Of a stretch of DNA of 64,000 nucleotides, positions 26,455 through 35,757 are shown piece by piece. Both the position numbers and the translations under genes were made by a program. The notes beneath the pieces are model-generated. The model had not been told where the DNA came from and searched no databases. It saw nothing but the letters and a program-made list of their open reading frames with translations. The stretch spans positions 62,001 through 126,000 of the forward strand of contig DASVQI010000036.1 in assembly GCA_036389255.1 (NCBI GenBank), given 5' to 3'. The stretch comes from JACVRN01 sp036389255 (GTDB lineage: Bacteria > Acidobacteriota > Blastocatellia > Pyrinomonadales > Pyrinomonadaceae). The first letter of the stretch is position 1, and each line of letters starts with the position of its first letter.

Positions 26455-27468
26455 ATGCGATTCAAAGGCAATCTGGCGGCTGACGGGGCGCTCGTTTTGA
26501 CGACGCTCATCTGGGGCTCCACCTTTGTCATGGCCAAAGAGATACTGGAGAGCTGGCCGCCCGTTGCCTATATCACAGTGCGGTTCGCGCTGGCCGCAAT
26601 CCTTCTCATACTGCTTTTCCCCAAGCAGATTCTGCGTGCGCGTGCGGCTCAATGGAGGATGGGTGCGACGCTCGGGATTCTTATGGGCGGAGGCTTCGCT
26701 CTACAGGCCGTGGGACAGGTTTATACCACGCCCTCTAAATCTGCTTTCGTGACCGGGCTGACGACGCCGCTAGTGCCTTTTGTAGCTCTGCTAATCCTGC
26801 GCGTGCGGCCCAACCTTGAGAATCTGATAGGCGTCACGCTGGCATCAATCGGCGGAATGCTGGTGCTTGCGCCTCAGGGCGCAGAGCCCATGAACACGGG
26901 CGACCTGTTGACGCTCTGTGCTACCACTCTGTTTGCCGCGCACATAACCTTGATGAGCGCCTACGCGCGCGAGATTGATGCGCGGCAGTTGACCGTCCTG
27001 CAAATTACTTCCGCAGCAATTCTCTTCGTACTGGTCTGGGCGGCGTTCCGCGCTTCTGGAATTGTCTTGCCCGCAAGCTCTCTGCCGGGATTCGTGACGC
27101 GCGAGAATGTTCAGCTTGAATGGACTGGGCGCGTAGGCTTGCAGCTTCTCTATCTGGCGTCGGTTGCGACCGTCATAACATTTCTCATCTGGACGTGGGG
27201 ACAATCGAAGGTGTCGGCCACGCATGCTGCCATCATCTTCAGCCTTGAGCCGGTCTTTGCCACGCTCTTTGCGGTGGCCGTGCGAGGCTCGAACGAATGG
27301 ATGACGGCGCGCGGCAATCTAGGCGCGGCGCTCATACTGGCGGGCGTCATCGTCTCGGAGATTCGGCTCGGACTGAGACGGCGCGGCGAGACGGGACTGG
27401 AGGAGGCGGAAGAGAATCAGGACGTAAGCATTGATGAAGAGCTTCTGGAAGAAGGCAACGAGCCGTGA
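26455..27468 (+). CDS. EamA/DMT-family transporter
   Basis: Ten-helix drug/metabolite-type inner membrane transporter with two EamA halves (about 10-140 and 160-300). The first has LIWGSTFVMAKEIL; the second ends with ALILAGVIVSEI. An acidic cytoplasmic tail of about 35 residues follows (EEAEENQDVS). I start it at ATG 26455 because the 19 codons upstream are made of repeat sequence. The substrate is unknown. It may depend on readthrough from the dehydrogenase gene, since no promoter is visible in between. Confidence 0.9.
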   Translation: MRFKGNLAADGALVLTTLIWGSTFVMAKEILESWPPVAYITVRFALAAILLILLFPKQILRARAAQWRMGATLGILMGGGFALQAVGQVYTTPSKSAFVTGLTTPLVPFVALLILRVRPNLENLIGVTLASIGGMLVLAPQGAEPMNTGDLLTLCATTLFAAHITLMSAYAREIDARQLTVLQITSAAILFVLVWAAFRASGIVLPASSLPGFVTRENVQLEWTGRVGLQLLYLASVATVITFLIWTWGQSKVSATHAAIIFSLEPVFATLFAVAVRGSNEWMTARGNLGAALILAGVIVSEIRLGLRRRGETGLEEAEENQDVSIDEELLEEGNEP

Positions 27469-27596
27469 CTTTATCAATCATCAGAGAAACCGGGAAACGG
27501 CACTAAAAGAGTCGAAAGAGAGACAGGCGTCGTTGACCGCGATTTCACAGTGCCGGTTGGTGTGATTTAGCGGCTTATCTTTCCACCCTCGCTTGC

Positions 27597-27626
27597 TTTA
27601 CGCTGGCCCGCCTGTTTCGTTATACT
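27597..27626 (+). promoter_or_regulatory. Candidate sigma-70-type promoter for the HtrA gene
   Basis: TTTACG (27597-27602) and TATACT (27621-27626) are spaced by 18 bases, about 125 bases upstream of the HtrA start. The 27469-27752 gap holds no other recognisable feature. Confidence 0.45.
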
Positions 27627-27752
27627 TGATTCCTTCTCTTCTCGTGCGAAAGGCGGTTGACTAGCTTCTTGACCGCACGGGTATCTGGCGTCTCTTCTCG
27701 CGTAAGAGAGAGCGGGCGCTGCTGAGTCTTCCTTTTAAGGTAGCGGGGTTTT

Positions 27753-29351
27753 ATGCAAGACGTTTCCAAAGACCAAATGAGCGCGGCTGAGAAGGCGATG
27801 CTGCGCAGGCTGCGTGTCTGGATTGTGGCGCTGGCCGTGGCCTGCATCGCGGCAGGCATAGGCATCGGCGCAATCCTTTCGGGCCGCTCGGCCGTAGCGC
27901 AGAACGAGGCGCAGATTGCGCGTGCCCCCGAAGCTCTCTCGGCTTCCTTCGCGGAGATTGCCAAGCGCGTGGAGCCGGCCGTCGTCAACATAGATACCAA
28001 GACGGCTGCGCCGGAAGTGGCCGAGAACGACGAAGACGAAAAAGAGAATCAGCCCACGGACAGGTCGCTGCTGGACATGCTCAGGCGACAGCGCCGCCCC
28101 ACGCGCGGCGTCGGCTCAGGCTTCATAGTAGACTCTAAGGGCTTCATACTGACTAACCAGCACGTAATTCAGGGCGCGACGCGCATCAGCGTGCGCCTGC
28201 AATCGGGCGAGCAGTACATAGGCAAGGTCGTCGGCGTGGACGAAGAGACAGACTTGGCCGTGCTCAAAGTCGAAGCCGGAAAAGATTTGCCTTCGATTAA
28301 GCTGGGAGATTCCAACACGGTTGAAGTGGGCGACTGGGTGCTTGCCATAGGCTCGCCCTTCGGCCTTGAGCAGACGGTGACGGCAGGGATAATCTCCAAG
28401 AAAGAGCGCCAGCCCTACCCGGCGGCGAACTTCCAGCAGTTCATACAGACGGACGCGGCTATTAATCGCGGAAACTCGGGCGGCCCGCTCGTCAACATGC
28501 GCGGCGAAGTCATAGGCATCAACTCGCAGATAGCCACTTCGACAGGCGATTACAACGGCATAGGCTTCGCGCTGCCGTCAAACGAAGCGAACTTCGTCTA
28601 CAGGCAGATTACTACTAAGGGCAAGGTGAGTCGCGGCTATCTGGGCATCCTGCTTGAGTCCGTGCAGGCGGAATATGCACGCGTCTACGGGCTGGCCGAA
28701 GCCAAAGGCGTGATTGTGACGGACGTGCGCGACGCGGAGGGGCCTGCGGCTAAGGCAGGCTTACTGGCCAACGACATCATCACGGAGTTCAACGGCCAGC
28801 AGGTCACTAACTCTCAGGACTTAATCAACAAGGTCGCGTCGGCTCCTGTGGGCCAGACCGTTTCGGTCACGTTCCTGCGCGACACGGGAGCAAGACAGCT
28901 TGAGCGGCGCACGACCAACGTCACCATAGGCGAGCGCCCGCGCTCTCTGGCACCCGCTTCGGAAATAGACGACGCTGCGCCCAAGCCTTCCGAGAAGGGC
29001 AAAGAGGGAGCGCAGAGCGGCGGCGGCCTTCGCCTCGGCGTCACGCTTCAGGAGTTGACGCCCGAGACTACCGCCGAGCTGAATCTGACCGGCGTGCGCG
29101 GTCTGCTCATCAAGGACATAGACCCGAACGGCATCATCGCTGACGTACGCTCGCCCGGCACCGGCACGCCTGCGCTCGCGCAGGGCGACGTCATACTGAA
29201 AATCAATCGCACGCCCGTCACCACGCTCGCGGAGTTCCAGCGAGTCGTAGCGGGCCTCAAACCCGGCGACGCCATAGTCATGAACGTTGCGCGCTACAAC
29301 CGCAACCTAGACCGCGTCGTACAGTTCGTCGTACAGTTCACATATCAATAA
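27753..29351 (+). CDS. HtrA/DegP-family serine protease with two PDZ domains
   Basis: Envelope quality-control protease. The N-terminal membrane anchor or signal covers about 22-43. The trypsin-like domain has catalytic His137 (NQHVIQG), Asp167 (EETDLAVL) and Ser242 (RGNSGGPL). PDZ1 spans about 290-385 (RGYLGILLESV) and PDZ2 about 425-525 (LRLGVTLQEL). An acidic linker lies at about 88-110. At 532 aa it is a little longer than E. coli DegP. It stands alone with a plausible promoter upstream. Confidence 0.95.
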   Translation: MQDVSKDQMSAAEKAMLRRLRVWIVALAVACIAAGIGIGAILSGRSAVAQNEAQIARAPEALSASFAEIAKRVEPAVVNIDTKTAAPEVAENDEDEKENQPTDRSLLDMLRRQRRPTRGVGSGFIVDSKGFILTNQHVIQGATRISVRLQSGEQYIGKVVGVDEETDLAVLKVEAGKDLPSIKLGDSNTVEVGDWVLAIGSPFGLEQTVTAGIISKKERQPYPAANFQQFIQTDAAINRGNSGGPLVNMRGEVIGINSQIATSTGDYNGIGFALPSNEANFVYRQITTKGKVSRGYLGILLESVQAEYARVYGLAEAKGVIVTDVRDAEGPAAKAGLLANDIITEFNGQQVTNSQDLINKVASAPVGQTVSVTFLRDTGARQLERRTTNVTIGERPRSLAPASEIDDAAPKPSEKGKEGAQSGGGLRLGVTLQELTPETTAELNLTGVRGLLIKDIDPNGIIADVRSPGTGTPALAQGDVILKINRTPVTTLAEFQRVVAGLKPGDAIVMNVARYNRNLDRVVQFVVQFTYQ

Positions 29352-29362
29352 GGCAGGTGAAA

Positions 29363-29425
29363 GGTGTCGGGTGTCAGGTGTCGGTAAAGACAGAACCGGA
29401 ACCCGGCACCTGACACCCGACACCC
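29363..29425. repeat. Inverted period-7 repeat hairpin, GGTGTCG-type
   Basis: Arms 29363-29384 and 29402-29425 pair at 21 of 22 positions around a 17-base loop. A T6 run (29427-29432) follows and is directly joined to the ATG at 29433. The element begins within a few bases of the HtrA stop codon. Confidence 0.9.
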
Positions 29426-29432
29426 ATTTTTT

Positions 29433-30998
29433 ATGGCACAAGCGAAAAAAGCTCTCAGCAAGAACGGCAAGAAGCAGCAGTCGCGCTCCGTCCGCGCTGC
29501 CGTGAAAACTTATTACAACTACATAGGCGGCTCATGGGTTAAGGCGTCGTCGGGCGAGACGTTCGAGAATCTTAATCCGGCTAACACGCGCGACGTTGTC
29601 GGCCGCTTTCCCGTCTCTTCGGAAGAGGACGTTAATCGCGCGGTTGATGCCGCGCGCGAGGCTTATAACGGCTGGCGAAAGACGCCCGCGCCGCGCCGCG
29701 CCGAAATCCTTTTCCGTCTGGGCGAGATTCTCATACGCAACAAAGAACGCTTTGCGCTGGACATGACGCGCGAGATGGGCAAGGTGCTGAAGGAGACGGG
29801 CGGAGACGTGCAGGAGGCAATTGACTGCACCTATTACACCGCCGGAGAAGGCCGACGCCTTCACGGCTTCACCACACCGGCAGAGATGCCCGACAAGTTC
29901 GCCATGTGCGTGCGACAGCCCGTCGGGCTCTGCGGTCTGATTACGCCGTGGAATTTCCCCATGGCGATTCCTTCGTGGAAGCTCATCCCGGCGCTCGTCT
30001 GCGGCAACACGGTTGTCATCAAGCCCGCAGAAGACACTCCGCTCTCCACCTACAATCTGATTAAGGCTTGTGAAGAGGCCGGAGTTCCGCCGGGCGTGGT
30101 CAATCTTGTGACGGGCTACGGCGAGCCTGCGGGCGCGGCGATTACGAATCATCCGGCGCTTCGCCTTATCTCCTTTACGGGCTCTACGGAAACCGGGCGC
30201 ATCGTGGCTTCGGCCTGCGCTGACCGCAACGCCATCTGCTCGCTTGAGATGGGCGGCAAGAACGTCATCATAGTCATGGACGACGCCGACATAGACCTCG
30301 CGGTTGAAGGCGCGGTCTGGGGCGCGTTCGGAACTTCGGGCCAGCGCTGCACAGCTTCGTCCCGTCTGGTTGTTCACAAGAAGGTCTACAAGCAGTTCAC
30401 GCGCAGGCTCATCGAGCAGGCGCAATCCTTACGCGTAGGAAACGGCGCGGAGACGGACACGGACATGGGGCCTGTGATTAACGCCGATGCGGTTCACAAG
30501 ATTATGGGCTACATAGAAATCGGTGAGCGCGAGGACGGCGCGAAGCTGGCCTGCGGCGGGAACCGCTTGACGGGCGGCCAGTACGAGCACGGCTACTTCA
30601 TTGAGCCGACCGTCTTCACCGATGTCTCGCACGACATGAGAATCGCGCAGGAAGAGATATTCGGCCCAGTGACGACTGTGATTCCCACGGACTCGCTTGA
30701 GAGCGCGATTGAGATTGCCAACGGCGTGCGCTACGGATTGTCTGCGGCCATCTACACGAGTGATGTCAACCGCGCCTTTCACGCCATGAACGAGATGTAC
30801 ACGGGCATCTTCTACGTCAACGCTTCCACTATCGGAGCGGAAGTGCATCTGCCCTTCGGCGGCACGAAGGCCACGGGCAACGGCCACCGCGAGGCGGGGA
30901 CGCAGGTGCTGGACATCTTCTCCGAATGGAAATCAATCTATGTGGATTATAGCGGCAAGCTTCAGCGAGCGCAGATTGACGCCATAGAGCCGCAGTGA
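29433..30998 (+). CDS. Aldehyde dehydrogenase
   Basis: NAD(P)-dependent oxidation of an aldehyde to the acid. The first ~25 residues are Lys/Arg-rich (AKKALSKNGKKQQ), then a full ALDH fold follows: PWNFPMAIP, FTGSTETG, the general-base Glu in LEMGGKN and nucleophile Cys in SGQRCTAS. The pattern is nearest to succinate or alpha-ketoglutarate semialdehyde dehydrogenase-like enzymes. Alanine dehydrogenase lies downstream, so a role in amino acid breakdown is possible but unproven. The start is joined to a repeat hairpin and lacks a Shine-Dalgarno sequence. Confidence 0.92.
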   Translation: MAQAKKALSKNGKKQQSRSVRAAVKTYYNYIGGSWVKASSGETFENLNPANTRDVVGRFPVSSEEDVNRAVDAAREAYNGWRKTPAPRRAEILFRLGEILIRNKERFALDMTREMGKVLKETGGDVQEAIDCTYYTAGEGRRLHGFTTPAEMPDKFAMCVRQPVGLCGLITPWNFPMAIPSWKLIPALVCGNTVVIKPAEDTPLSTYNLIKACEEAGVPPGVVNLVTGYGEPAGAAITNHPALRLISFTGSTETGRIVASACADRNAICSLEMGGKNVIIVMDDADIDLAVEGAVWGAFGTSGQRCTASSRLVVHKKVYKQFTRRLIEQAQSLRVGNGAETDTDMGPVINADAVHKIMGYIEIGEREDGAKLACGGNRLTGGQYEHGYFIEPTVFTDVSHDMRIAQEEIFGPVTTVIPTDSLESAIEIANGVRYGLSAAIYTSDVNRAFHAMNEMYTGIFYVNASTIGAEVHLPFGGTKATGNGHREAGTQVLDIFSEWKSIYVDYSGKLQRAQIDAIEPQ

Positions 30999-31019
30999 TA
31001 GAAGAGGTTGCTGGTTTCG

Positions 31020-31054
31020 GAGGCTAGAGGTCACGGCTTGAGACTTCTAGCCTC
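31020..31054. repeat. Short inverted repeat between aldehyde and alanine dehydrogenase genes
   Basis: Arms 31020-31032 and 31042-31054 pair at 12 of 13 positions with a 9-base loop and are followed by AAAGATTTTT. The units are heptamer-like (GGAGGCT, AGAGGTC). It may be a weak terminator ahead of the alanine dehydrogenase gene. Confidence 0.65.
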
Positions 31055-31103
31055 AAAGATTTTTCAGGCTGTTCAACTCATCAGGATTGGAGACAGGCAA
31101 ACC

Positions 31104-32261
31104 GTGATTGTCGGACTACCCAAGGAGATTAAGGACAACGAGTATCGTGTGGGCCTGACGCCTGCGGGCGTGCGCGCGCTGACGGACGCGGGCCATCGTG
31201 TCGTCGTGGAGCGCAACGCAGGCGAAGGCTCAGGCTTCGACGACGCGTTATACGTGCGCGCGGGAGCGCAGATTCTGGAGACGGCTGACGAGGTCTGGGG
31301 CGAAGGCGAGATGATTGTCAAAGTCAAAGAGCCCATTGCCCCCGAATATCCTCGTATGCGCGAAGGGCAACTGCTCTTCACCTATCTTCATCTTGCGCCC
31401 GACCTTGAACTGACTAGGCAACTGCTCGAACGAAAGGTGACGGGCATAGCCTACGAGACGATTACCGACAATCGCGGCACGCTTCCGCTACTGACTCCCA
31501 TGTCCGAGGTGGCAGGGCGCATGGCGGTTCAGGTGGGCTCTCACTATCTGGAGAAGATGTCCGGCGGGCGCGGCATACTGCTGGGCGGTGTGCCGGGCGT
31601 TCCGGCGGCGCGCGTAGTCATCATCGGCGGCGGCGTCGTCGGCACGAACTCCGCCAAGATTGCCGTGGGCATGGGCGCGCACGTCACCATCATTGACAGA
31701 AACCTTGACCGCCTGCGCGAGCTGGACGACATCTTTCTCTCGAAGATTTCCACGCTGGCCTCCTCTGCCTACATGATTCACGACGCCATCTCGGAGGCGG
31801 ATTTAATCATCGGCGCGGTGCTGGTGCCGGGCGCTGCTGCGCCCAAGCTCGTCACGCGCAACATGCTCAAGGACGTGCCAAACGGCTCCGTCATAGTTGA
31901 CGTTGCGGTTGACCAAGGCGGCTGCATAGAGACTACGCGCCCGACCACTCACTCAGACCCGACTTATTACGTCGAAGGCGTGCTGCATTACTGCGTAGCC
32001 AACATGCCGGGCGCTGTGCCTCGCACTTCTACGTTTGCCCTGACGAACGCGACGCTGCCTTATGCCCTGAATCTGGCGAATCGTGGTTTTCTGGCTGCGA
32101 TAGAAAGAGACCCGCATCTGAAAGAGGGCGTCAACACCTACGCGGGCCACTGCACCTACGAAGCCGTCGCCGTAGACCAGGGGCTGGATTACATGCCGAT
32201 TGATAAGATAATCAGTGCCGGGGGCAGTTCAACAACTTCCGCCGCCTCGCCTAGCAAGTAG
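31104..32261 (+). CDS. ald: Alanine dehydrogenase
   Basis: NAD-dependent oxidative deamination of L-alanine to pyruvate and ammonia, or the reverse. I take the GTG at 31104, giving 385 aa starting VIVGLPKEIKDNEYRVGLTP, the conserved family N-terminus. An open frame to 31008 only adds repeat-derived residues. The Rossmann segment is VVIIGGGVVGTNSAKIA, and the conserved HYCVANMPGAVPRTST lies in the C-terminal half. The last 15 residues are Ser/Ala-rich. A strong terminator follows. Confidence 0.95.
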   Translation: MIVGLPKEIKDNEYRVGLTPAGVRALTDAGHRVVVERNAGEGSGFDDALYVRAGAQILETADEVWGEGEMIVKVKEPIAPEYPRMREGQLLFTYLHLAPDLELTRQLLERKVTGIAYETITDNRGTLPLLTPMSEVAGRMAVQVGSHYLEKMSGGRGILLGGVPGVPAARVVIIGGGVVGTNSAKIAVGMGAHVTIIDRNLDRLRELDDIFLSKISTLASSAYMIHDAISEADLIIGAVLVPGAAAPKLVTRNMLKDVPNGSVIVDVAVDQGGCIETTRPTTHSDPTYYVEGVLHYCVANMPGAVPRTSTFALTNATLPYALNLANRGFLAAIERDPHLKEGVNTYAGHCTYEAVAVDQGLDYMPIDKIISAGGSSTTSAASPSK

Positions 32262-32286
32262 AAGAGAGTCCCGTAATCGGATACAG

Positions 32287-32326
32287 AAAGAGGCTGCTTC
32301 CTGTCCTCAATGGAAGCAGCCTCTTT
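32287..32326. terminator. Intrinsic terminator after ald
   Basis: A perfect 15-bp stem (32287-32301 with 32312-32326) has a 10-base loop and is followed by CGCTTTTTC. It lies between ald and the convergent receiver gene and may serve both. Confidence 0.9.
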
Positions 32327-32375
32327 CGCTTTTTCACTCCGGGAAGTAGAGCGAAATTGGACTCAGGTTAAAGCC

Positions 32376-32828
32376 TCATGCTGCCTTCAGCAGCAGGCGC
32401 GCAATCGTGCCCGTCAGTTCTTCCGGGCGCACAGGTTTGGAAAGATAAACGTCGGCGCGCATCTCTTCTTCGTGGGAAGAATCAGCGCGGTCAAGTCCGC
32501 TTAAAAGTATGACCGGCAGTTGCGACATCTTCGGATGCCGCCGTAGGAAGCGGCACAACTCATAGCCGTTCAAGTGCGGCATGATTGCGTCCGTTACCAC
32601 CGCGTCGAGCGTGTTTGAAAGCGCCGCTTTCATCGCCTCCAGCCCGTCGCCCGCAGAGACTACCGTGTATCCGGCCCTTTGCAGTATGACTTCCAGATAG
32701 CGACGAATCGAGCGGTCATCTTCTACGAGTAAGATCGTACCGCGCGTGGAGCGCGGCTGCGTTACGGCAGGCGTCTGCGGCAAGTTAGGCAGGCTGTTCG
32801 AGTGGGAGTTTTCTTTAGGCGTGATCAT
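32376..32828 (-). CDS. Stand-alone response regulator receiver protein
   Basis: 150 aa. The first 28 residues are a Ser/Pro/Asn-rich tail, then a complete receiver domain: acidic pocket VEDD (35-38), phospho-acceptor Asp80 in VVTDAIMP, Ser/Thr switch in ILLSGLD and Lys in YLSKPVRPEE. No output domain is present. The partner kinase is not adjacent; the hybrid kinase at 6.5 kb or others elsewhere may feed it. It is divergent from the DUF512 gene. Confidence 0.92.
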   Translation of the reverse strand: MITPKENSHSNSLPNLPQTPAVTQPRSTRGTILLVEDDRSIRRYLEVILQRAGYTVVSAGDGLEAMKAALSNTLDAVVTDAIMPHLNGYELCRFLRRHPKMSQLPVILLSGLDRADSSHEEEMRADVYLSKPVRPEELTGTIARLLLKAA

Positions 32829-33292
32829 CTATCTCGTATTCGACCTCACTCTTACTTCGCATGCGGCTGCTCTGTTCAGAGCTGCCTTGCGCTCTATTCG
32901 GATGGCAAGCCTCGTGCCTCAGCCCGAAAGCCGTCAGGCGTGAGCAGGGCCGAGACGCTCCCATTAAATCGCGGGTGATAAGTAATCCTTTATCTCTAAG
33001 TTATTTAGGAAACCTGCAAGCGGCTATAGAAGAGATACGGCGGGCCGTCGTGTCTTCGTCGGCACGGGCATTTTGCCCTGCACCCTACCATTTTGCTCTG
33101 TCAGGACGGGTCAATTTGAAGACCGCTTCGGTCAAACTGCCGAAAGGCTCAGCCGCTTTCCCTGCATCCGTAGACTGTGACGTTATTGATTCTGCCGCCA
33201 ACTCAACAATTAATAGTCTTTCTGTTATACTCCACCTTTTCGCCTGCATCTGGCAGAAACTGGCGCGGGCTACAGTGAGATGGTGTTGAGAG
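32829..33292. other. Intergenic divergent promoter region (464 bp)
   Basis: No convincing coding sequence is present in this stretch. It separates the divergent receiver and DUF512 genes. The only structure I can support is a promoter-like pair at its right end. The short frames crossing it are not gene-like. Confidence 0.6.
33203..33231 (+). promoter_or_regulatory. Candidate sigma-70-type promoter for the DUF512 gene
   Basis: TCAACA (33203-33208) and TATACT (33226-33231) are separated by 17 bases, about 60 bases upstream of the ATG. Confidence 0.5.
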
Positions 33293-34651
33293 ATGTATGA
33301 ATTTGCAGTTGCTCCGGCCGTGACGCAGATAAGACGGCGCGGCGTCGAAATCGCAGAGGTCGAGCCGGAGAGCCTTGCCGCAGAGCTTGAGCTTGAAGCG
33401 GGCGACCGCATCATCAAGGTCAACGGTCGAACCGTGCGCGATTATCTGGACTTCCGCTTTCACACGGGCGGCGAGACGGAGCTTGTCCTTGAAGTTCGCA
33501 GGCGCAACGGCGAAGACTGGGAGATAGAGATAGAGCGCGGCGAGGGCGAAGACCTCGGGATAGGCTTTGAGCAGATTGTCCCGCGCCAGTGCGCCAACGA
33601 ATGTATCTTCTGCTTCTGCAAAGGCAACCCGGAAACCGCACGCCCCTCACTATTCGTGCGCGACGAAGACATACGCCTCTCCTTTCTCTACGGCAACTAC
33701 ACCACGCTGACCTCCATCACTGAGGACGAGATGCGCCGGGTCATAGAGCAGCGCCTGACCCCGCAGTATGTCTCCGTTCACGCGACAGACTTGGACGTTC
33801 GCGCACATCTGCTGGGCGTTGACAGAAAGCGCGCGGACATCTCTGATAAGATGCGCCGCCTGCTGGACGCTGGAATTGAGATTCACGCGCAGGTTGTGCT
33901 CTGTCCTGAGATTAACGACGGCCCCATCTTAGAGCGCACGATTCGGGATTTGGCTGCGGAGTTCCCGCTTATCAAGAGCGTGGCGATTGTCCCTCTGGGG
34001 CTCACGCGCTACAACACGGACGAGCGGCTGACGCCCGTGACGCCTGAGTTCTGCAAGCAGGTGATTCAGGAGCTTAAACCCATTCAGCGAGAGTTGCGCG
34101 AAAGCTTGGGCACTACCTTCGCGTTCCTCGGCGACGAGATTTACCTGCGGGCGGGCCGGAGCGTTCCGTCGCGCAGCCATTACGGCGATTACCCGCAGAT
34201 AGAAGACGGCATAGGAATGGTGCGCGCCTTCGAGAATGATTTCGCGCGCACGCTGCGCCGCCTCACGCGTCGGGCGGAGCGAGGTCAGTATGCGGCGCAC
34301 CTGCCCGCCGGAACTGTAATGACGGGTACGCTCTTTGCGCCTGTGCTTGAGAAGCTGCTGTCTGAGCTCAACGAGCGCTTCGGGACAAAGTTACAGGTGG
34401 TAGCGGTTGAGAATGGTTACTTCGGCGGAGATGTTTCCGTGGCCGGACTTCTGACCGGCTCGGATTTCTTGGCTGCGCGCGAGCGCGTGACCGGCGACTT
34501 CGTCATCATTCCCGCCGCGTCAGTCAAAAGCGATGAGAAGATTATGCTGGACGGTATGAGCTTCGCAGAGCTTGAAAGCCGCATGGGCCTGCCCTTGCAC
34601 GCCATGGATTTCGATTCGTTCGCGGAAATGCTGGAAGCAGACGCCGCTTGA
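33293..34651 (+). CDS. DUF512 / PDZ-containing radical-SAM-like protein (TIGR03279 type)
   Basis: 452 aa. An N-terminal PDZ-like domain (about 15-75, EVEPESLAAELELEAGDRI) is followed by a three-cysteine cluster Cys100-x3-Cys104-x2-Cys107 (CANECIFCFC). A radical-SAM-like barrel comes next (RLSFLYGNYTTLT, YVSVHATD), then the C-terminal DUF512 domain. The family is annotated as putative iron-sulfur or radical SAM enzymes of unknown reaction and is known mainly from cyanobacteria and Gram-positive bacteria. A GAGAG sequence immediately precedes the ATG. Confidence 0.9.
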   Translation: MYEFAVAPAVTQIRRRGVEIAEVEPESLAAELELEAGDRIIKVNGRTVRDYLDFRFHTGGETELVLEVRRRNGEDWEIEIERGEGEDLGIGFEQIVPRQCANECIFCFCKGNPETARPSLFVRDEDIRLSFLYGNYTTLTSITEDEMRRVIEQRLTPQYVSVHATDLDVRAHLLGVDRKRADISDKMRRLLDAGIEIHAQVVLCPEINDGPILERTIRDLAAEFPLIKSVAIVPLGLTRYNTDERLTPVTPEFCKQVIQELKPIQRELRESLGTTFAFLGDEIYLRAGRSVPSRSHYGDYPQIEDGIGMVRAFENDFARTLRRLTRRAERGQYAAHLPAGTVMTGTLFAPVLEKLLSELNERFGTKLQVVAVENGYFGGDVSVAGLLTGSDFLAARERVTGDFVIIPAASVKSDEKIMLDGMSFAELESRMGLPLHAMDFDSFAEMLEADAA

Positions 34652-34692
34652 TACGAGTCCGCGCTGCCGCCGGTTGTTGAGGAGTTGCTCTC

Positions 34693-35757
34693 TTAACCCT
34701 TCTTGTTAGCGCTGATGTACTGCTCCAGCTTCTTACGCTCAGGATACCCCGGTTTCTTCTTCAAAAACTCTTCGTACTCGACGGCAGCCTTATCCTTCAA
34801 ACCCGCCGCATTATAGAGCCATGCGAGCCGCAGGTGCGCTTCTACCAGTCCGAGTCTAGCCGCCTCGTTCAGGTAAGGTATAGCCTTGGAGCCTTTTTTG
34901 ATTTGCAGGTAGGCTTCACCCAAAAGAAGATTCGCAATGGCTGATTGAGGCTGAACTTCCACGGCTTTGGTCAGAGGCACAATCGCCTCCTCAAATCTTT
35001 TCTGGGATTGCAGCAGCCTTCCAAGATTCAAGAGCGCCAGTCCGAAAGTCGGCCTGATGGCCAGCGCAGCCTGATAAGCCTTCTCTGCTTCGTCCGGCTT
35101 GTCCTGTGCCAGATAGATTGTCCCCAGCAGCGACCATGCCTGAAAATCCATCTTGTCGTTTTCGATTATTCGACGAAGATAGGTGGCGGCCTCCGCGTAC
35201 TTCTTCTTCTCGGCCGCCTGCTGCGCTTTCTGGAAAAGTGACTTGTTGGCAGAAGAGCGTTCGTAAACGTCCGCCGCCGAGATGATTCCAGTGATGGACT
35301 TAGGCTCTGTCACCTTTGACTTCCACTCGAACTCGAAGTCCTGACGAAAGTCTGTTCCAGTTGCGCCGAAGACTGCAATACGCACGCGCGTTATCTCGCC
35401 CATGTCTGTCTCTACGACCAGCTCATACTCACCAAGCGGCAGGTTGTTAAAGCGATAGCGCCCGCGACTCGGCACTACCTGACGCCCCGCGACCACACCG
35501 CGCTGGTCATACAGGATGATAGTGAGGGTTGATGGGCCAGTAGTATCAGCCTTGCTGTCGTCTATCTTTACATCTCCCCAGATACTGTAGCTGCCGATAT
35601 CCTGTGCTCTGGCCTGCGTAGCGCTCAGCAGAGTGAAGAGCAGAGCGAGAGCCGACAGCAGGCAGGCGCTTCGCACCGCTCTGCCGTTAGCAAGCTCAAA
35701 GACTCGTGCGTCCCTCTTCAGCGCAGGGAAAGCCAACCTCTTAATCGCTGCTTTCAT
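34693..35757 (-). CDS. Secreted TPR protein with carboxypeptidase-regulatory-like domain
   Basis: 354 aa. The signal peptide has an unusually long, basic n-region (hydrophobic core about 31-47, ARAQ cleavage near 51). A beta-sandwich resembling carboxypeptidase-regulatory/DUF domains follows (YSIWGDVKIDD to about 145). Several TPR repeats fill residues about 175-345 (for example AWSLLGTIYLAQDKPDEAEKAYQAAL and ALLNLGRLLQSQKRFEEAI). It is likely periplasmic and involved in protein-protein binding. It is divergent from the TonB-dependent receptor. Confidence 0.86.
   Translation of the reverse strand: MKAAIKRLAFPALKRDARVFELANGRAVRSACLLSALALLFTLLSATQARAQDIGSYSIWGDVKIDDSKADTTGPSTLTIILYDQRGVVAGRQVVPSRGRYRFNNLPLGEYELVVETDMGEITRVRIAVFGATGTDFRQDFEFEWKSKVTEPKSITGIISAADVYERSSANKSLFQKAQQAAEKKKYAEAATYLRRIIENDKMDFQAWSLLGTIYLAQDKPDEAEKAYQAALAIRPTFGLALLNLGRLLQSQKRFEEAIVPLTKAVEVQPQSAIANLLLGEAYLQIKKGSKAIPYLNEAARLGLVEAHLRLAWLYNAAGLKDKAAVEYEEFLKKKPGYPERKKLEQYISANKKG

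Noticed and set aside
29532..30425. 297-codon antisense frame within the aldehyde dehydrogenase gene
   Set aside because: Antisense shadow with Arg-rich, low-complexity composition and no recognisable motif.
31008..31103. N-terminal extension of alanine dehydrogenase
   Set aside because: The added residues come from a repeat element, and the conserved family N-terminus starts at the GTG at 31104.
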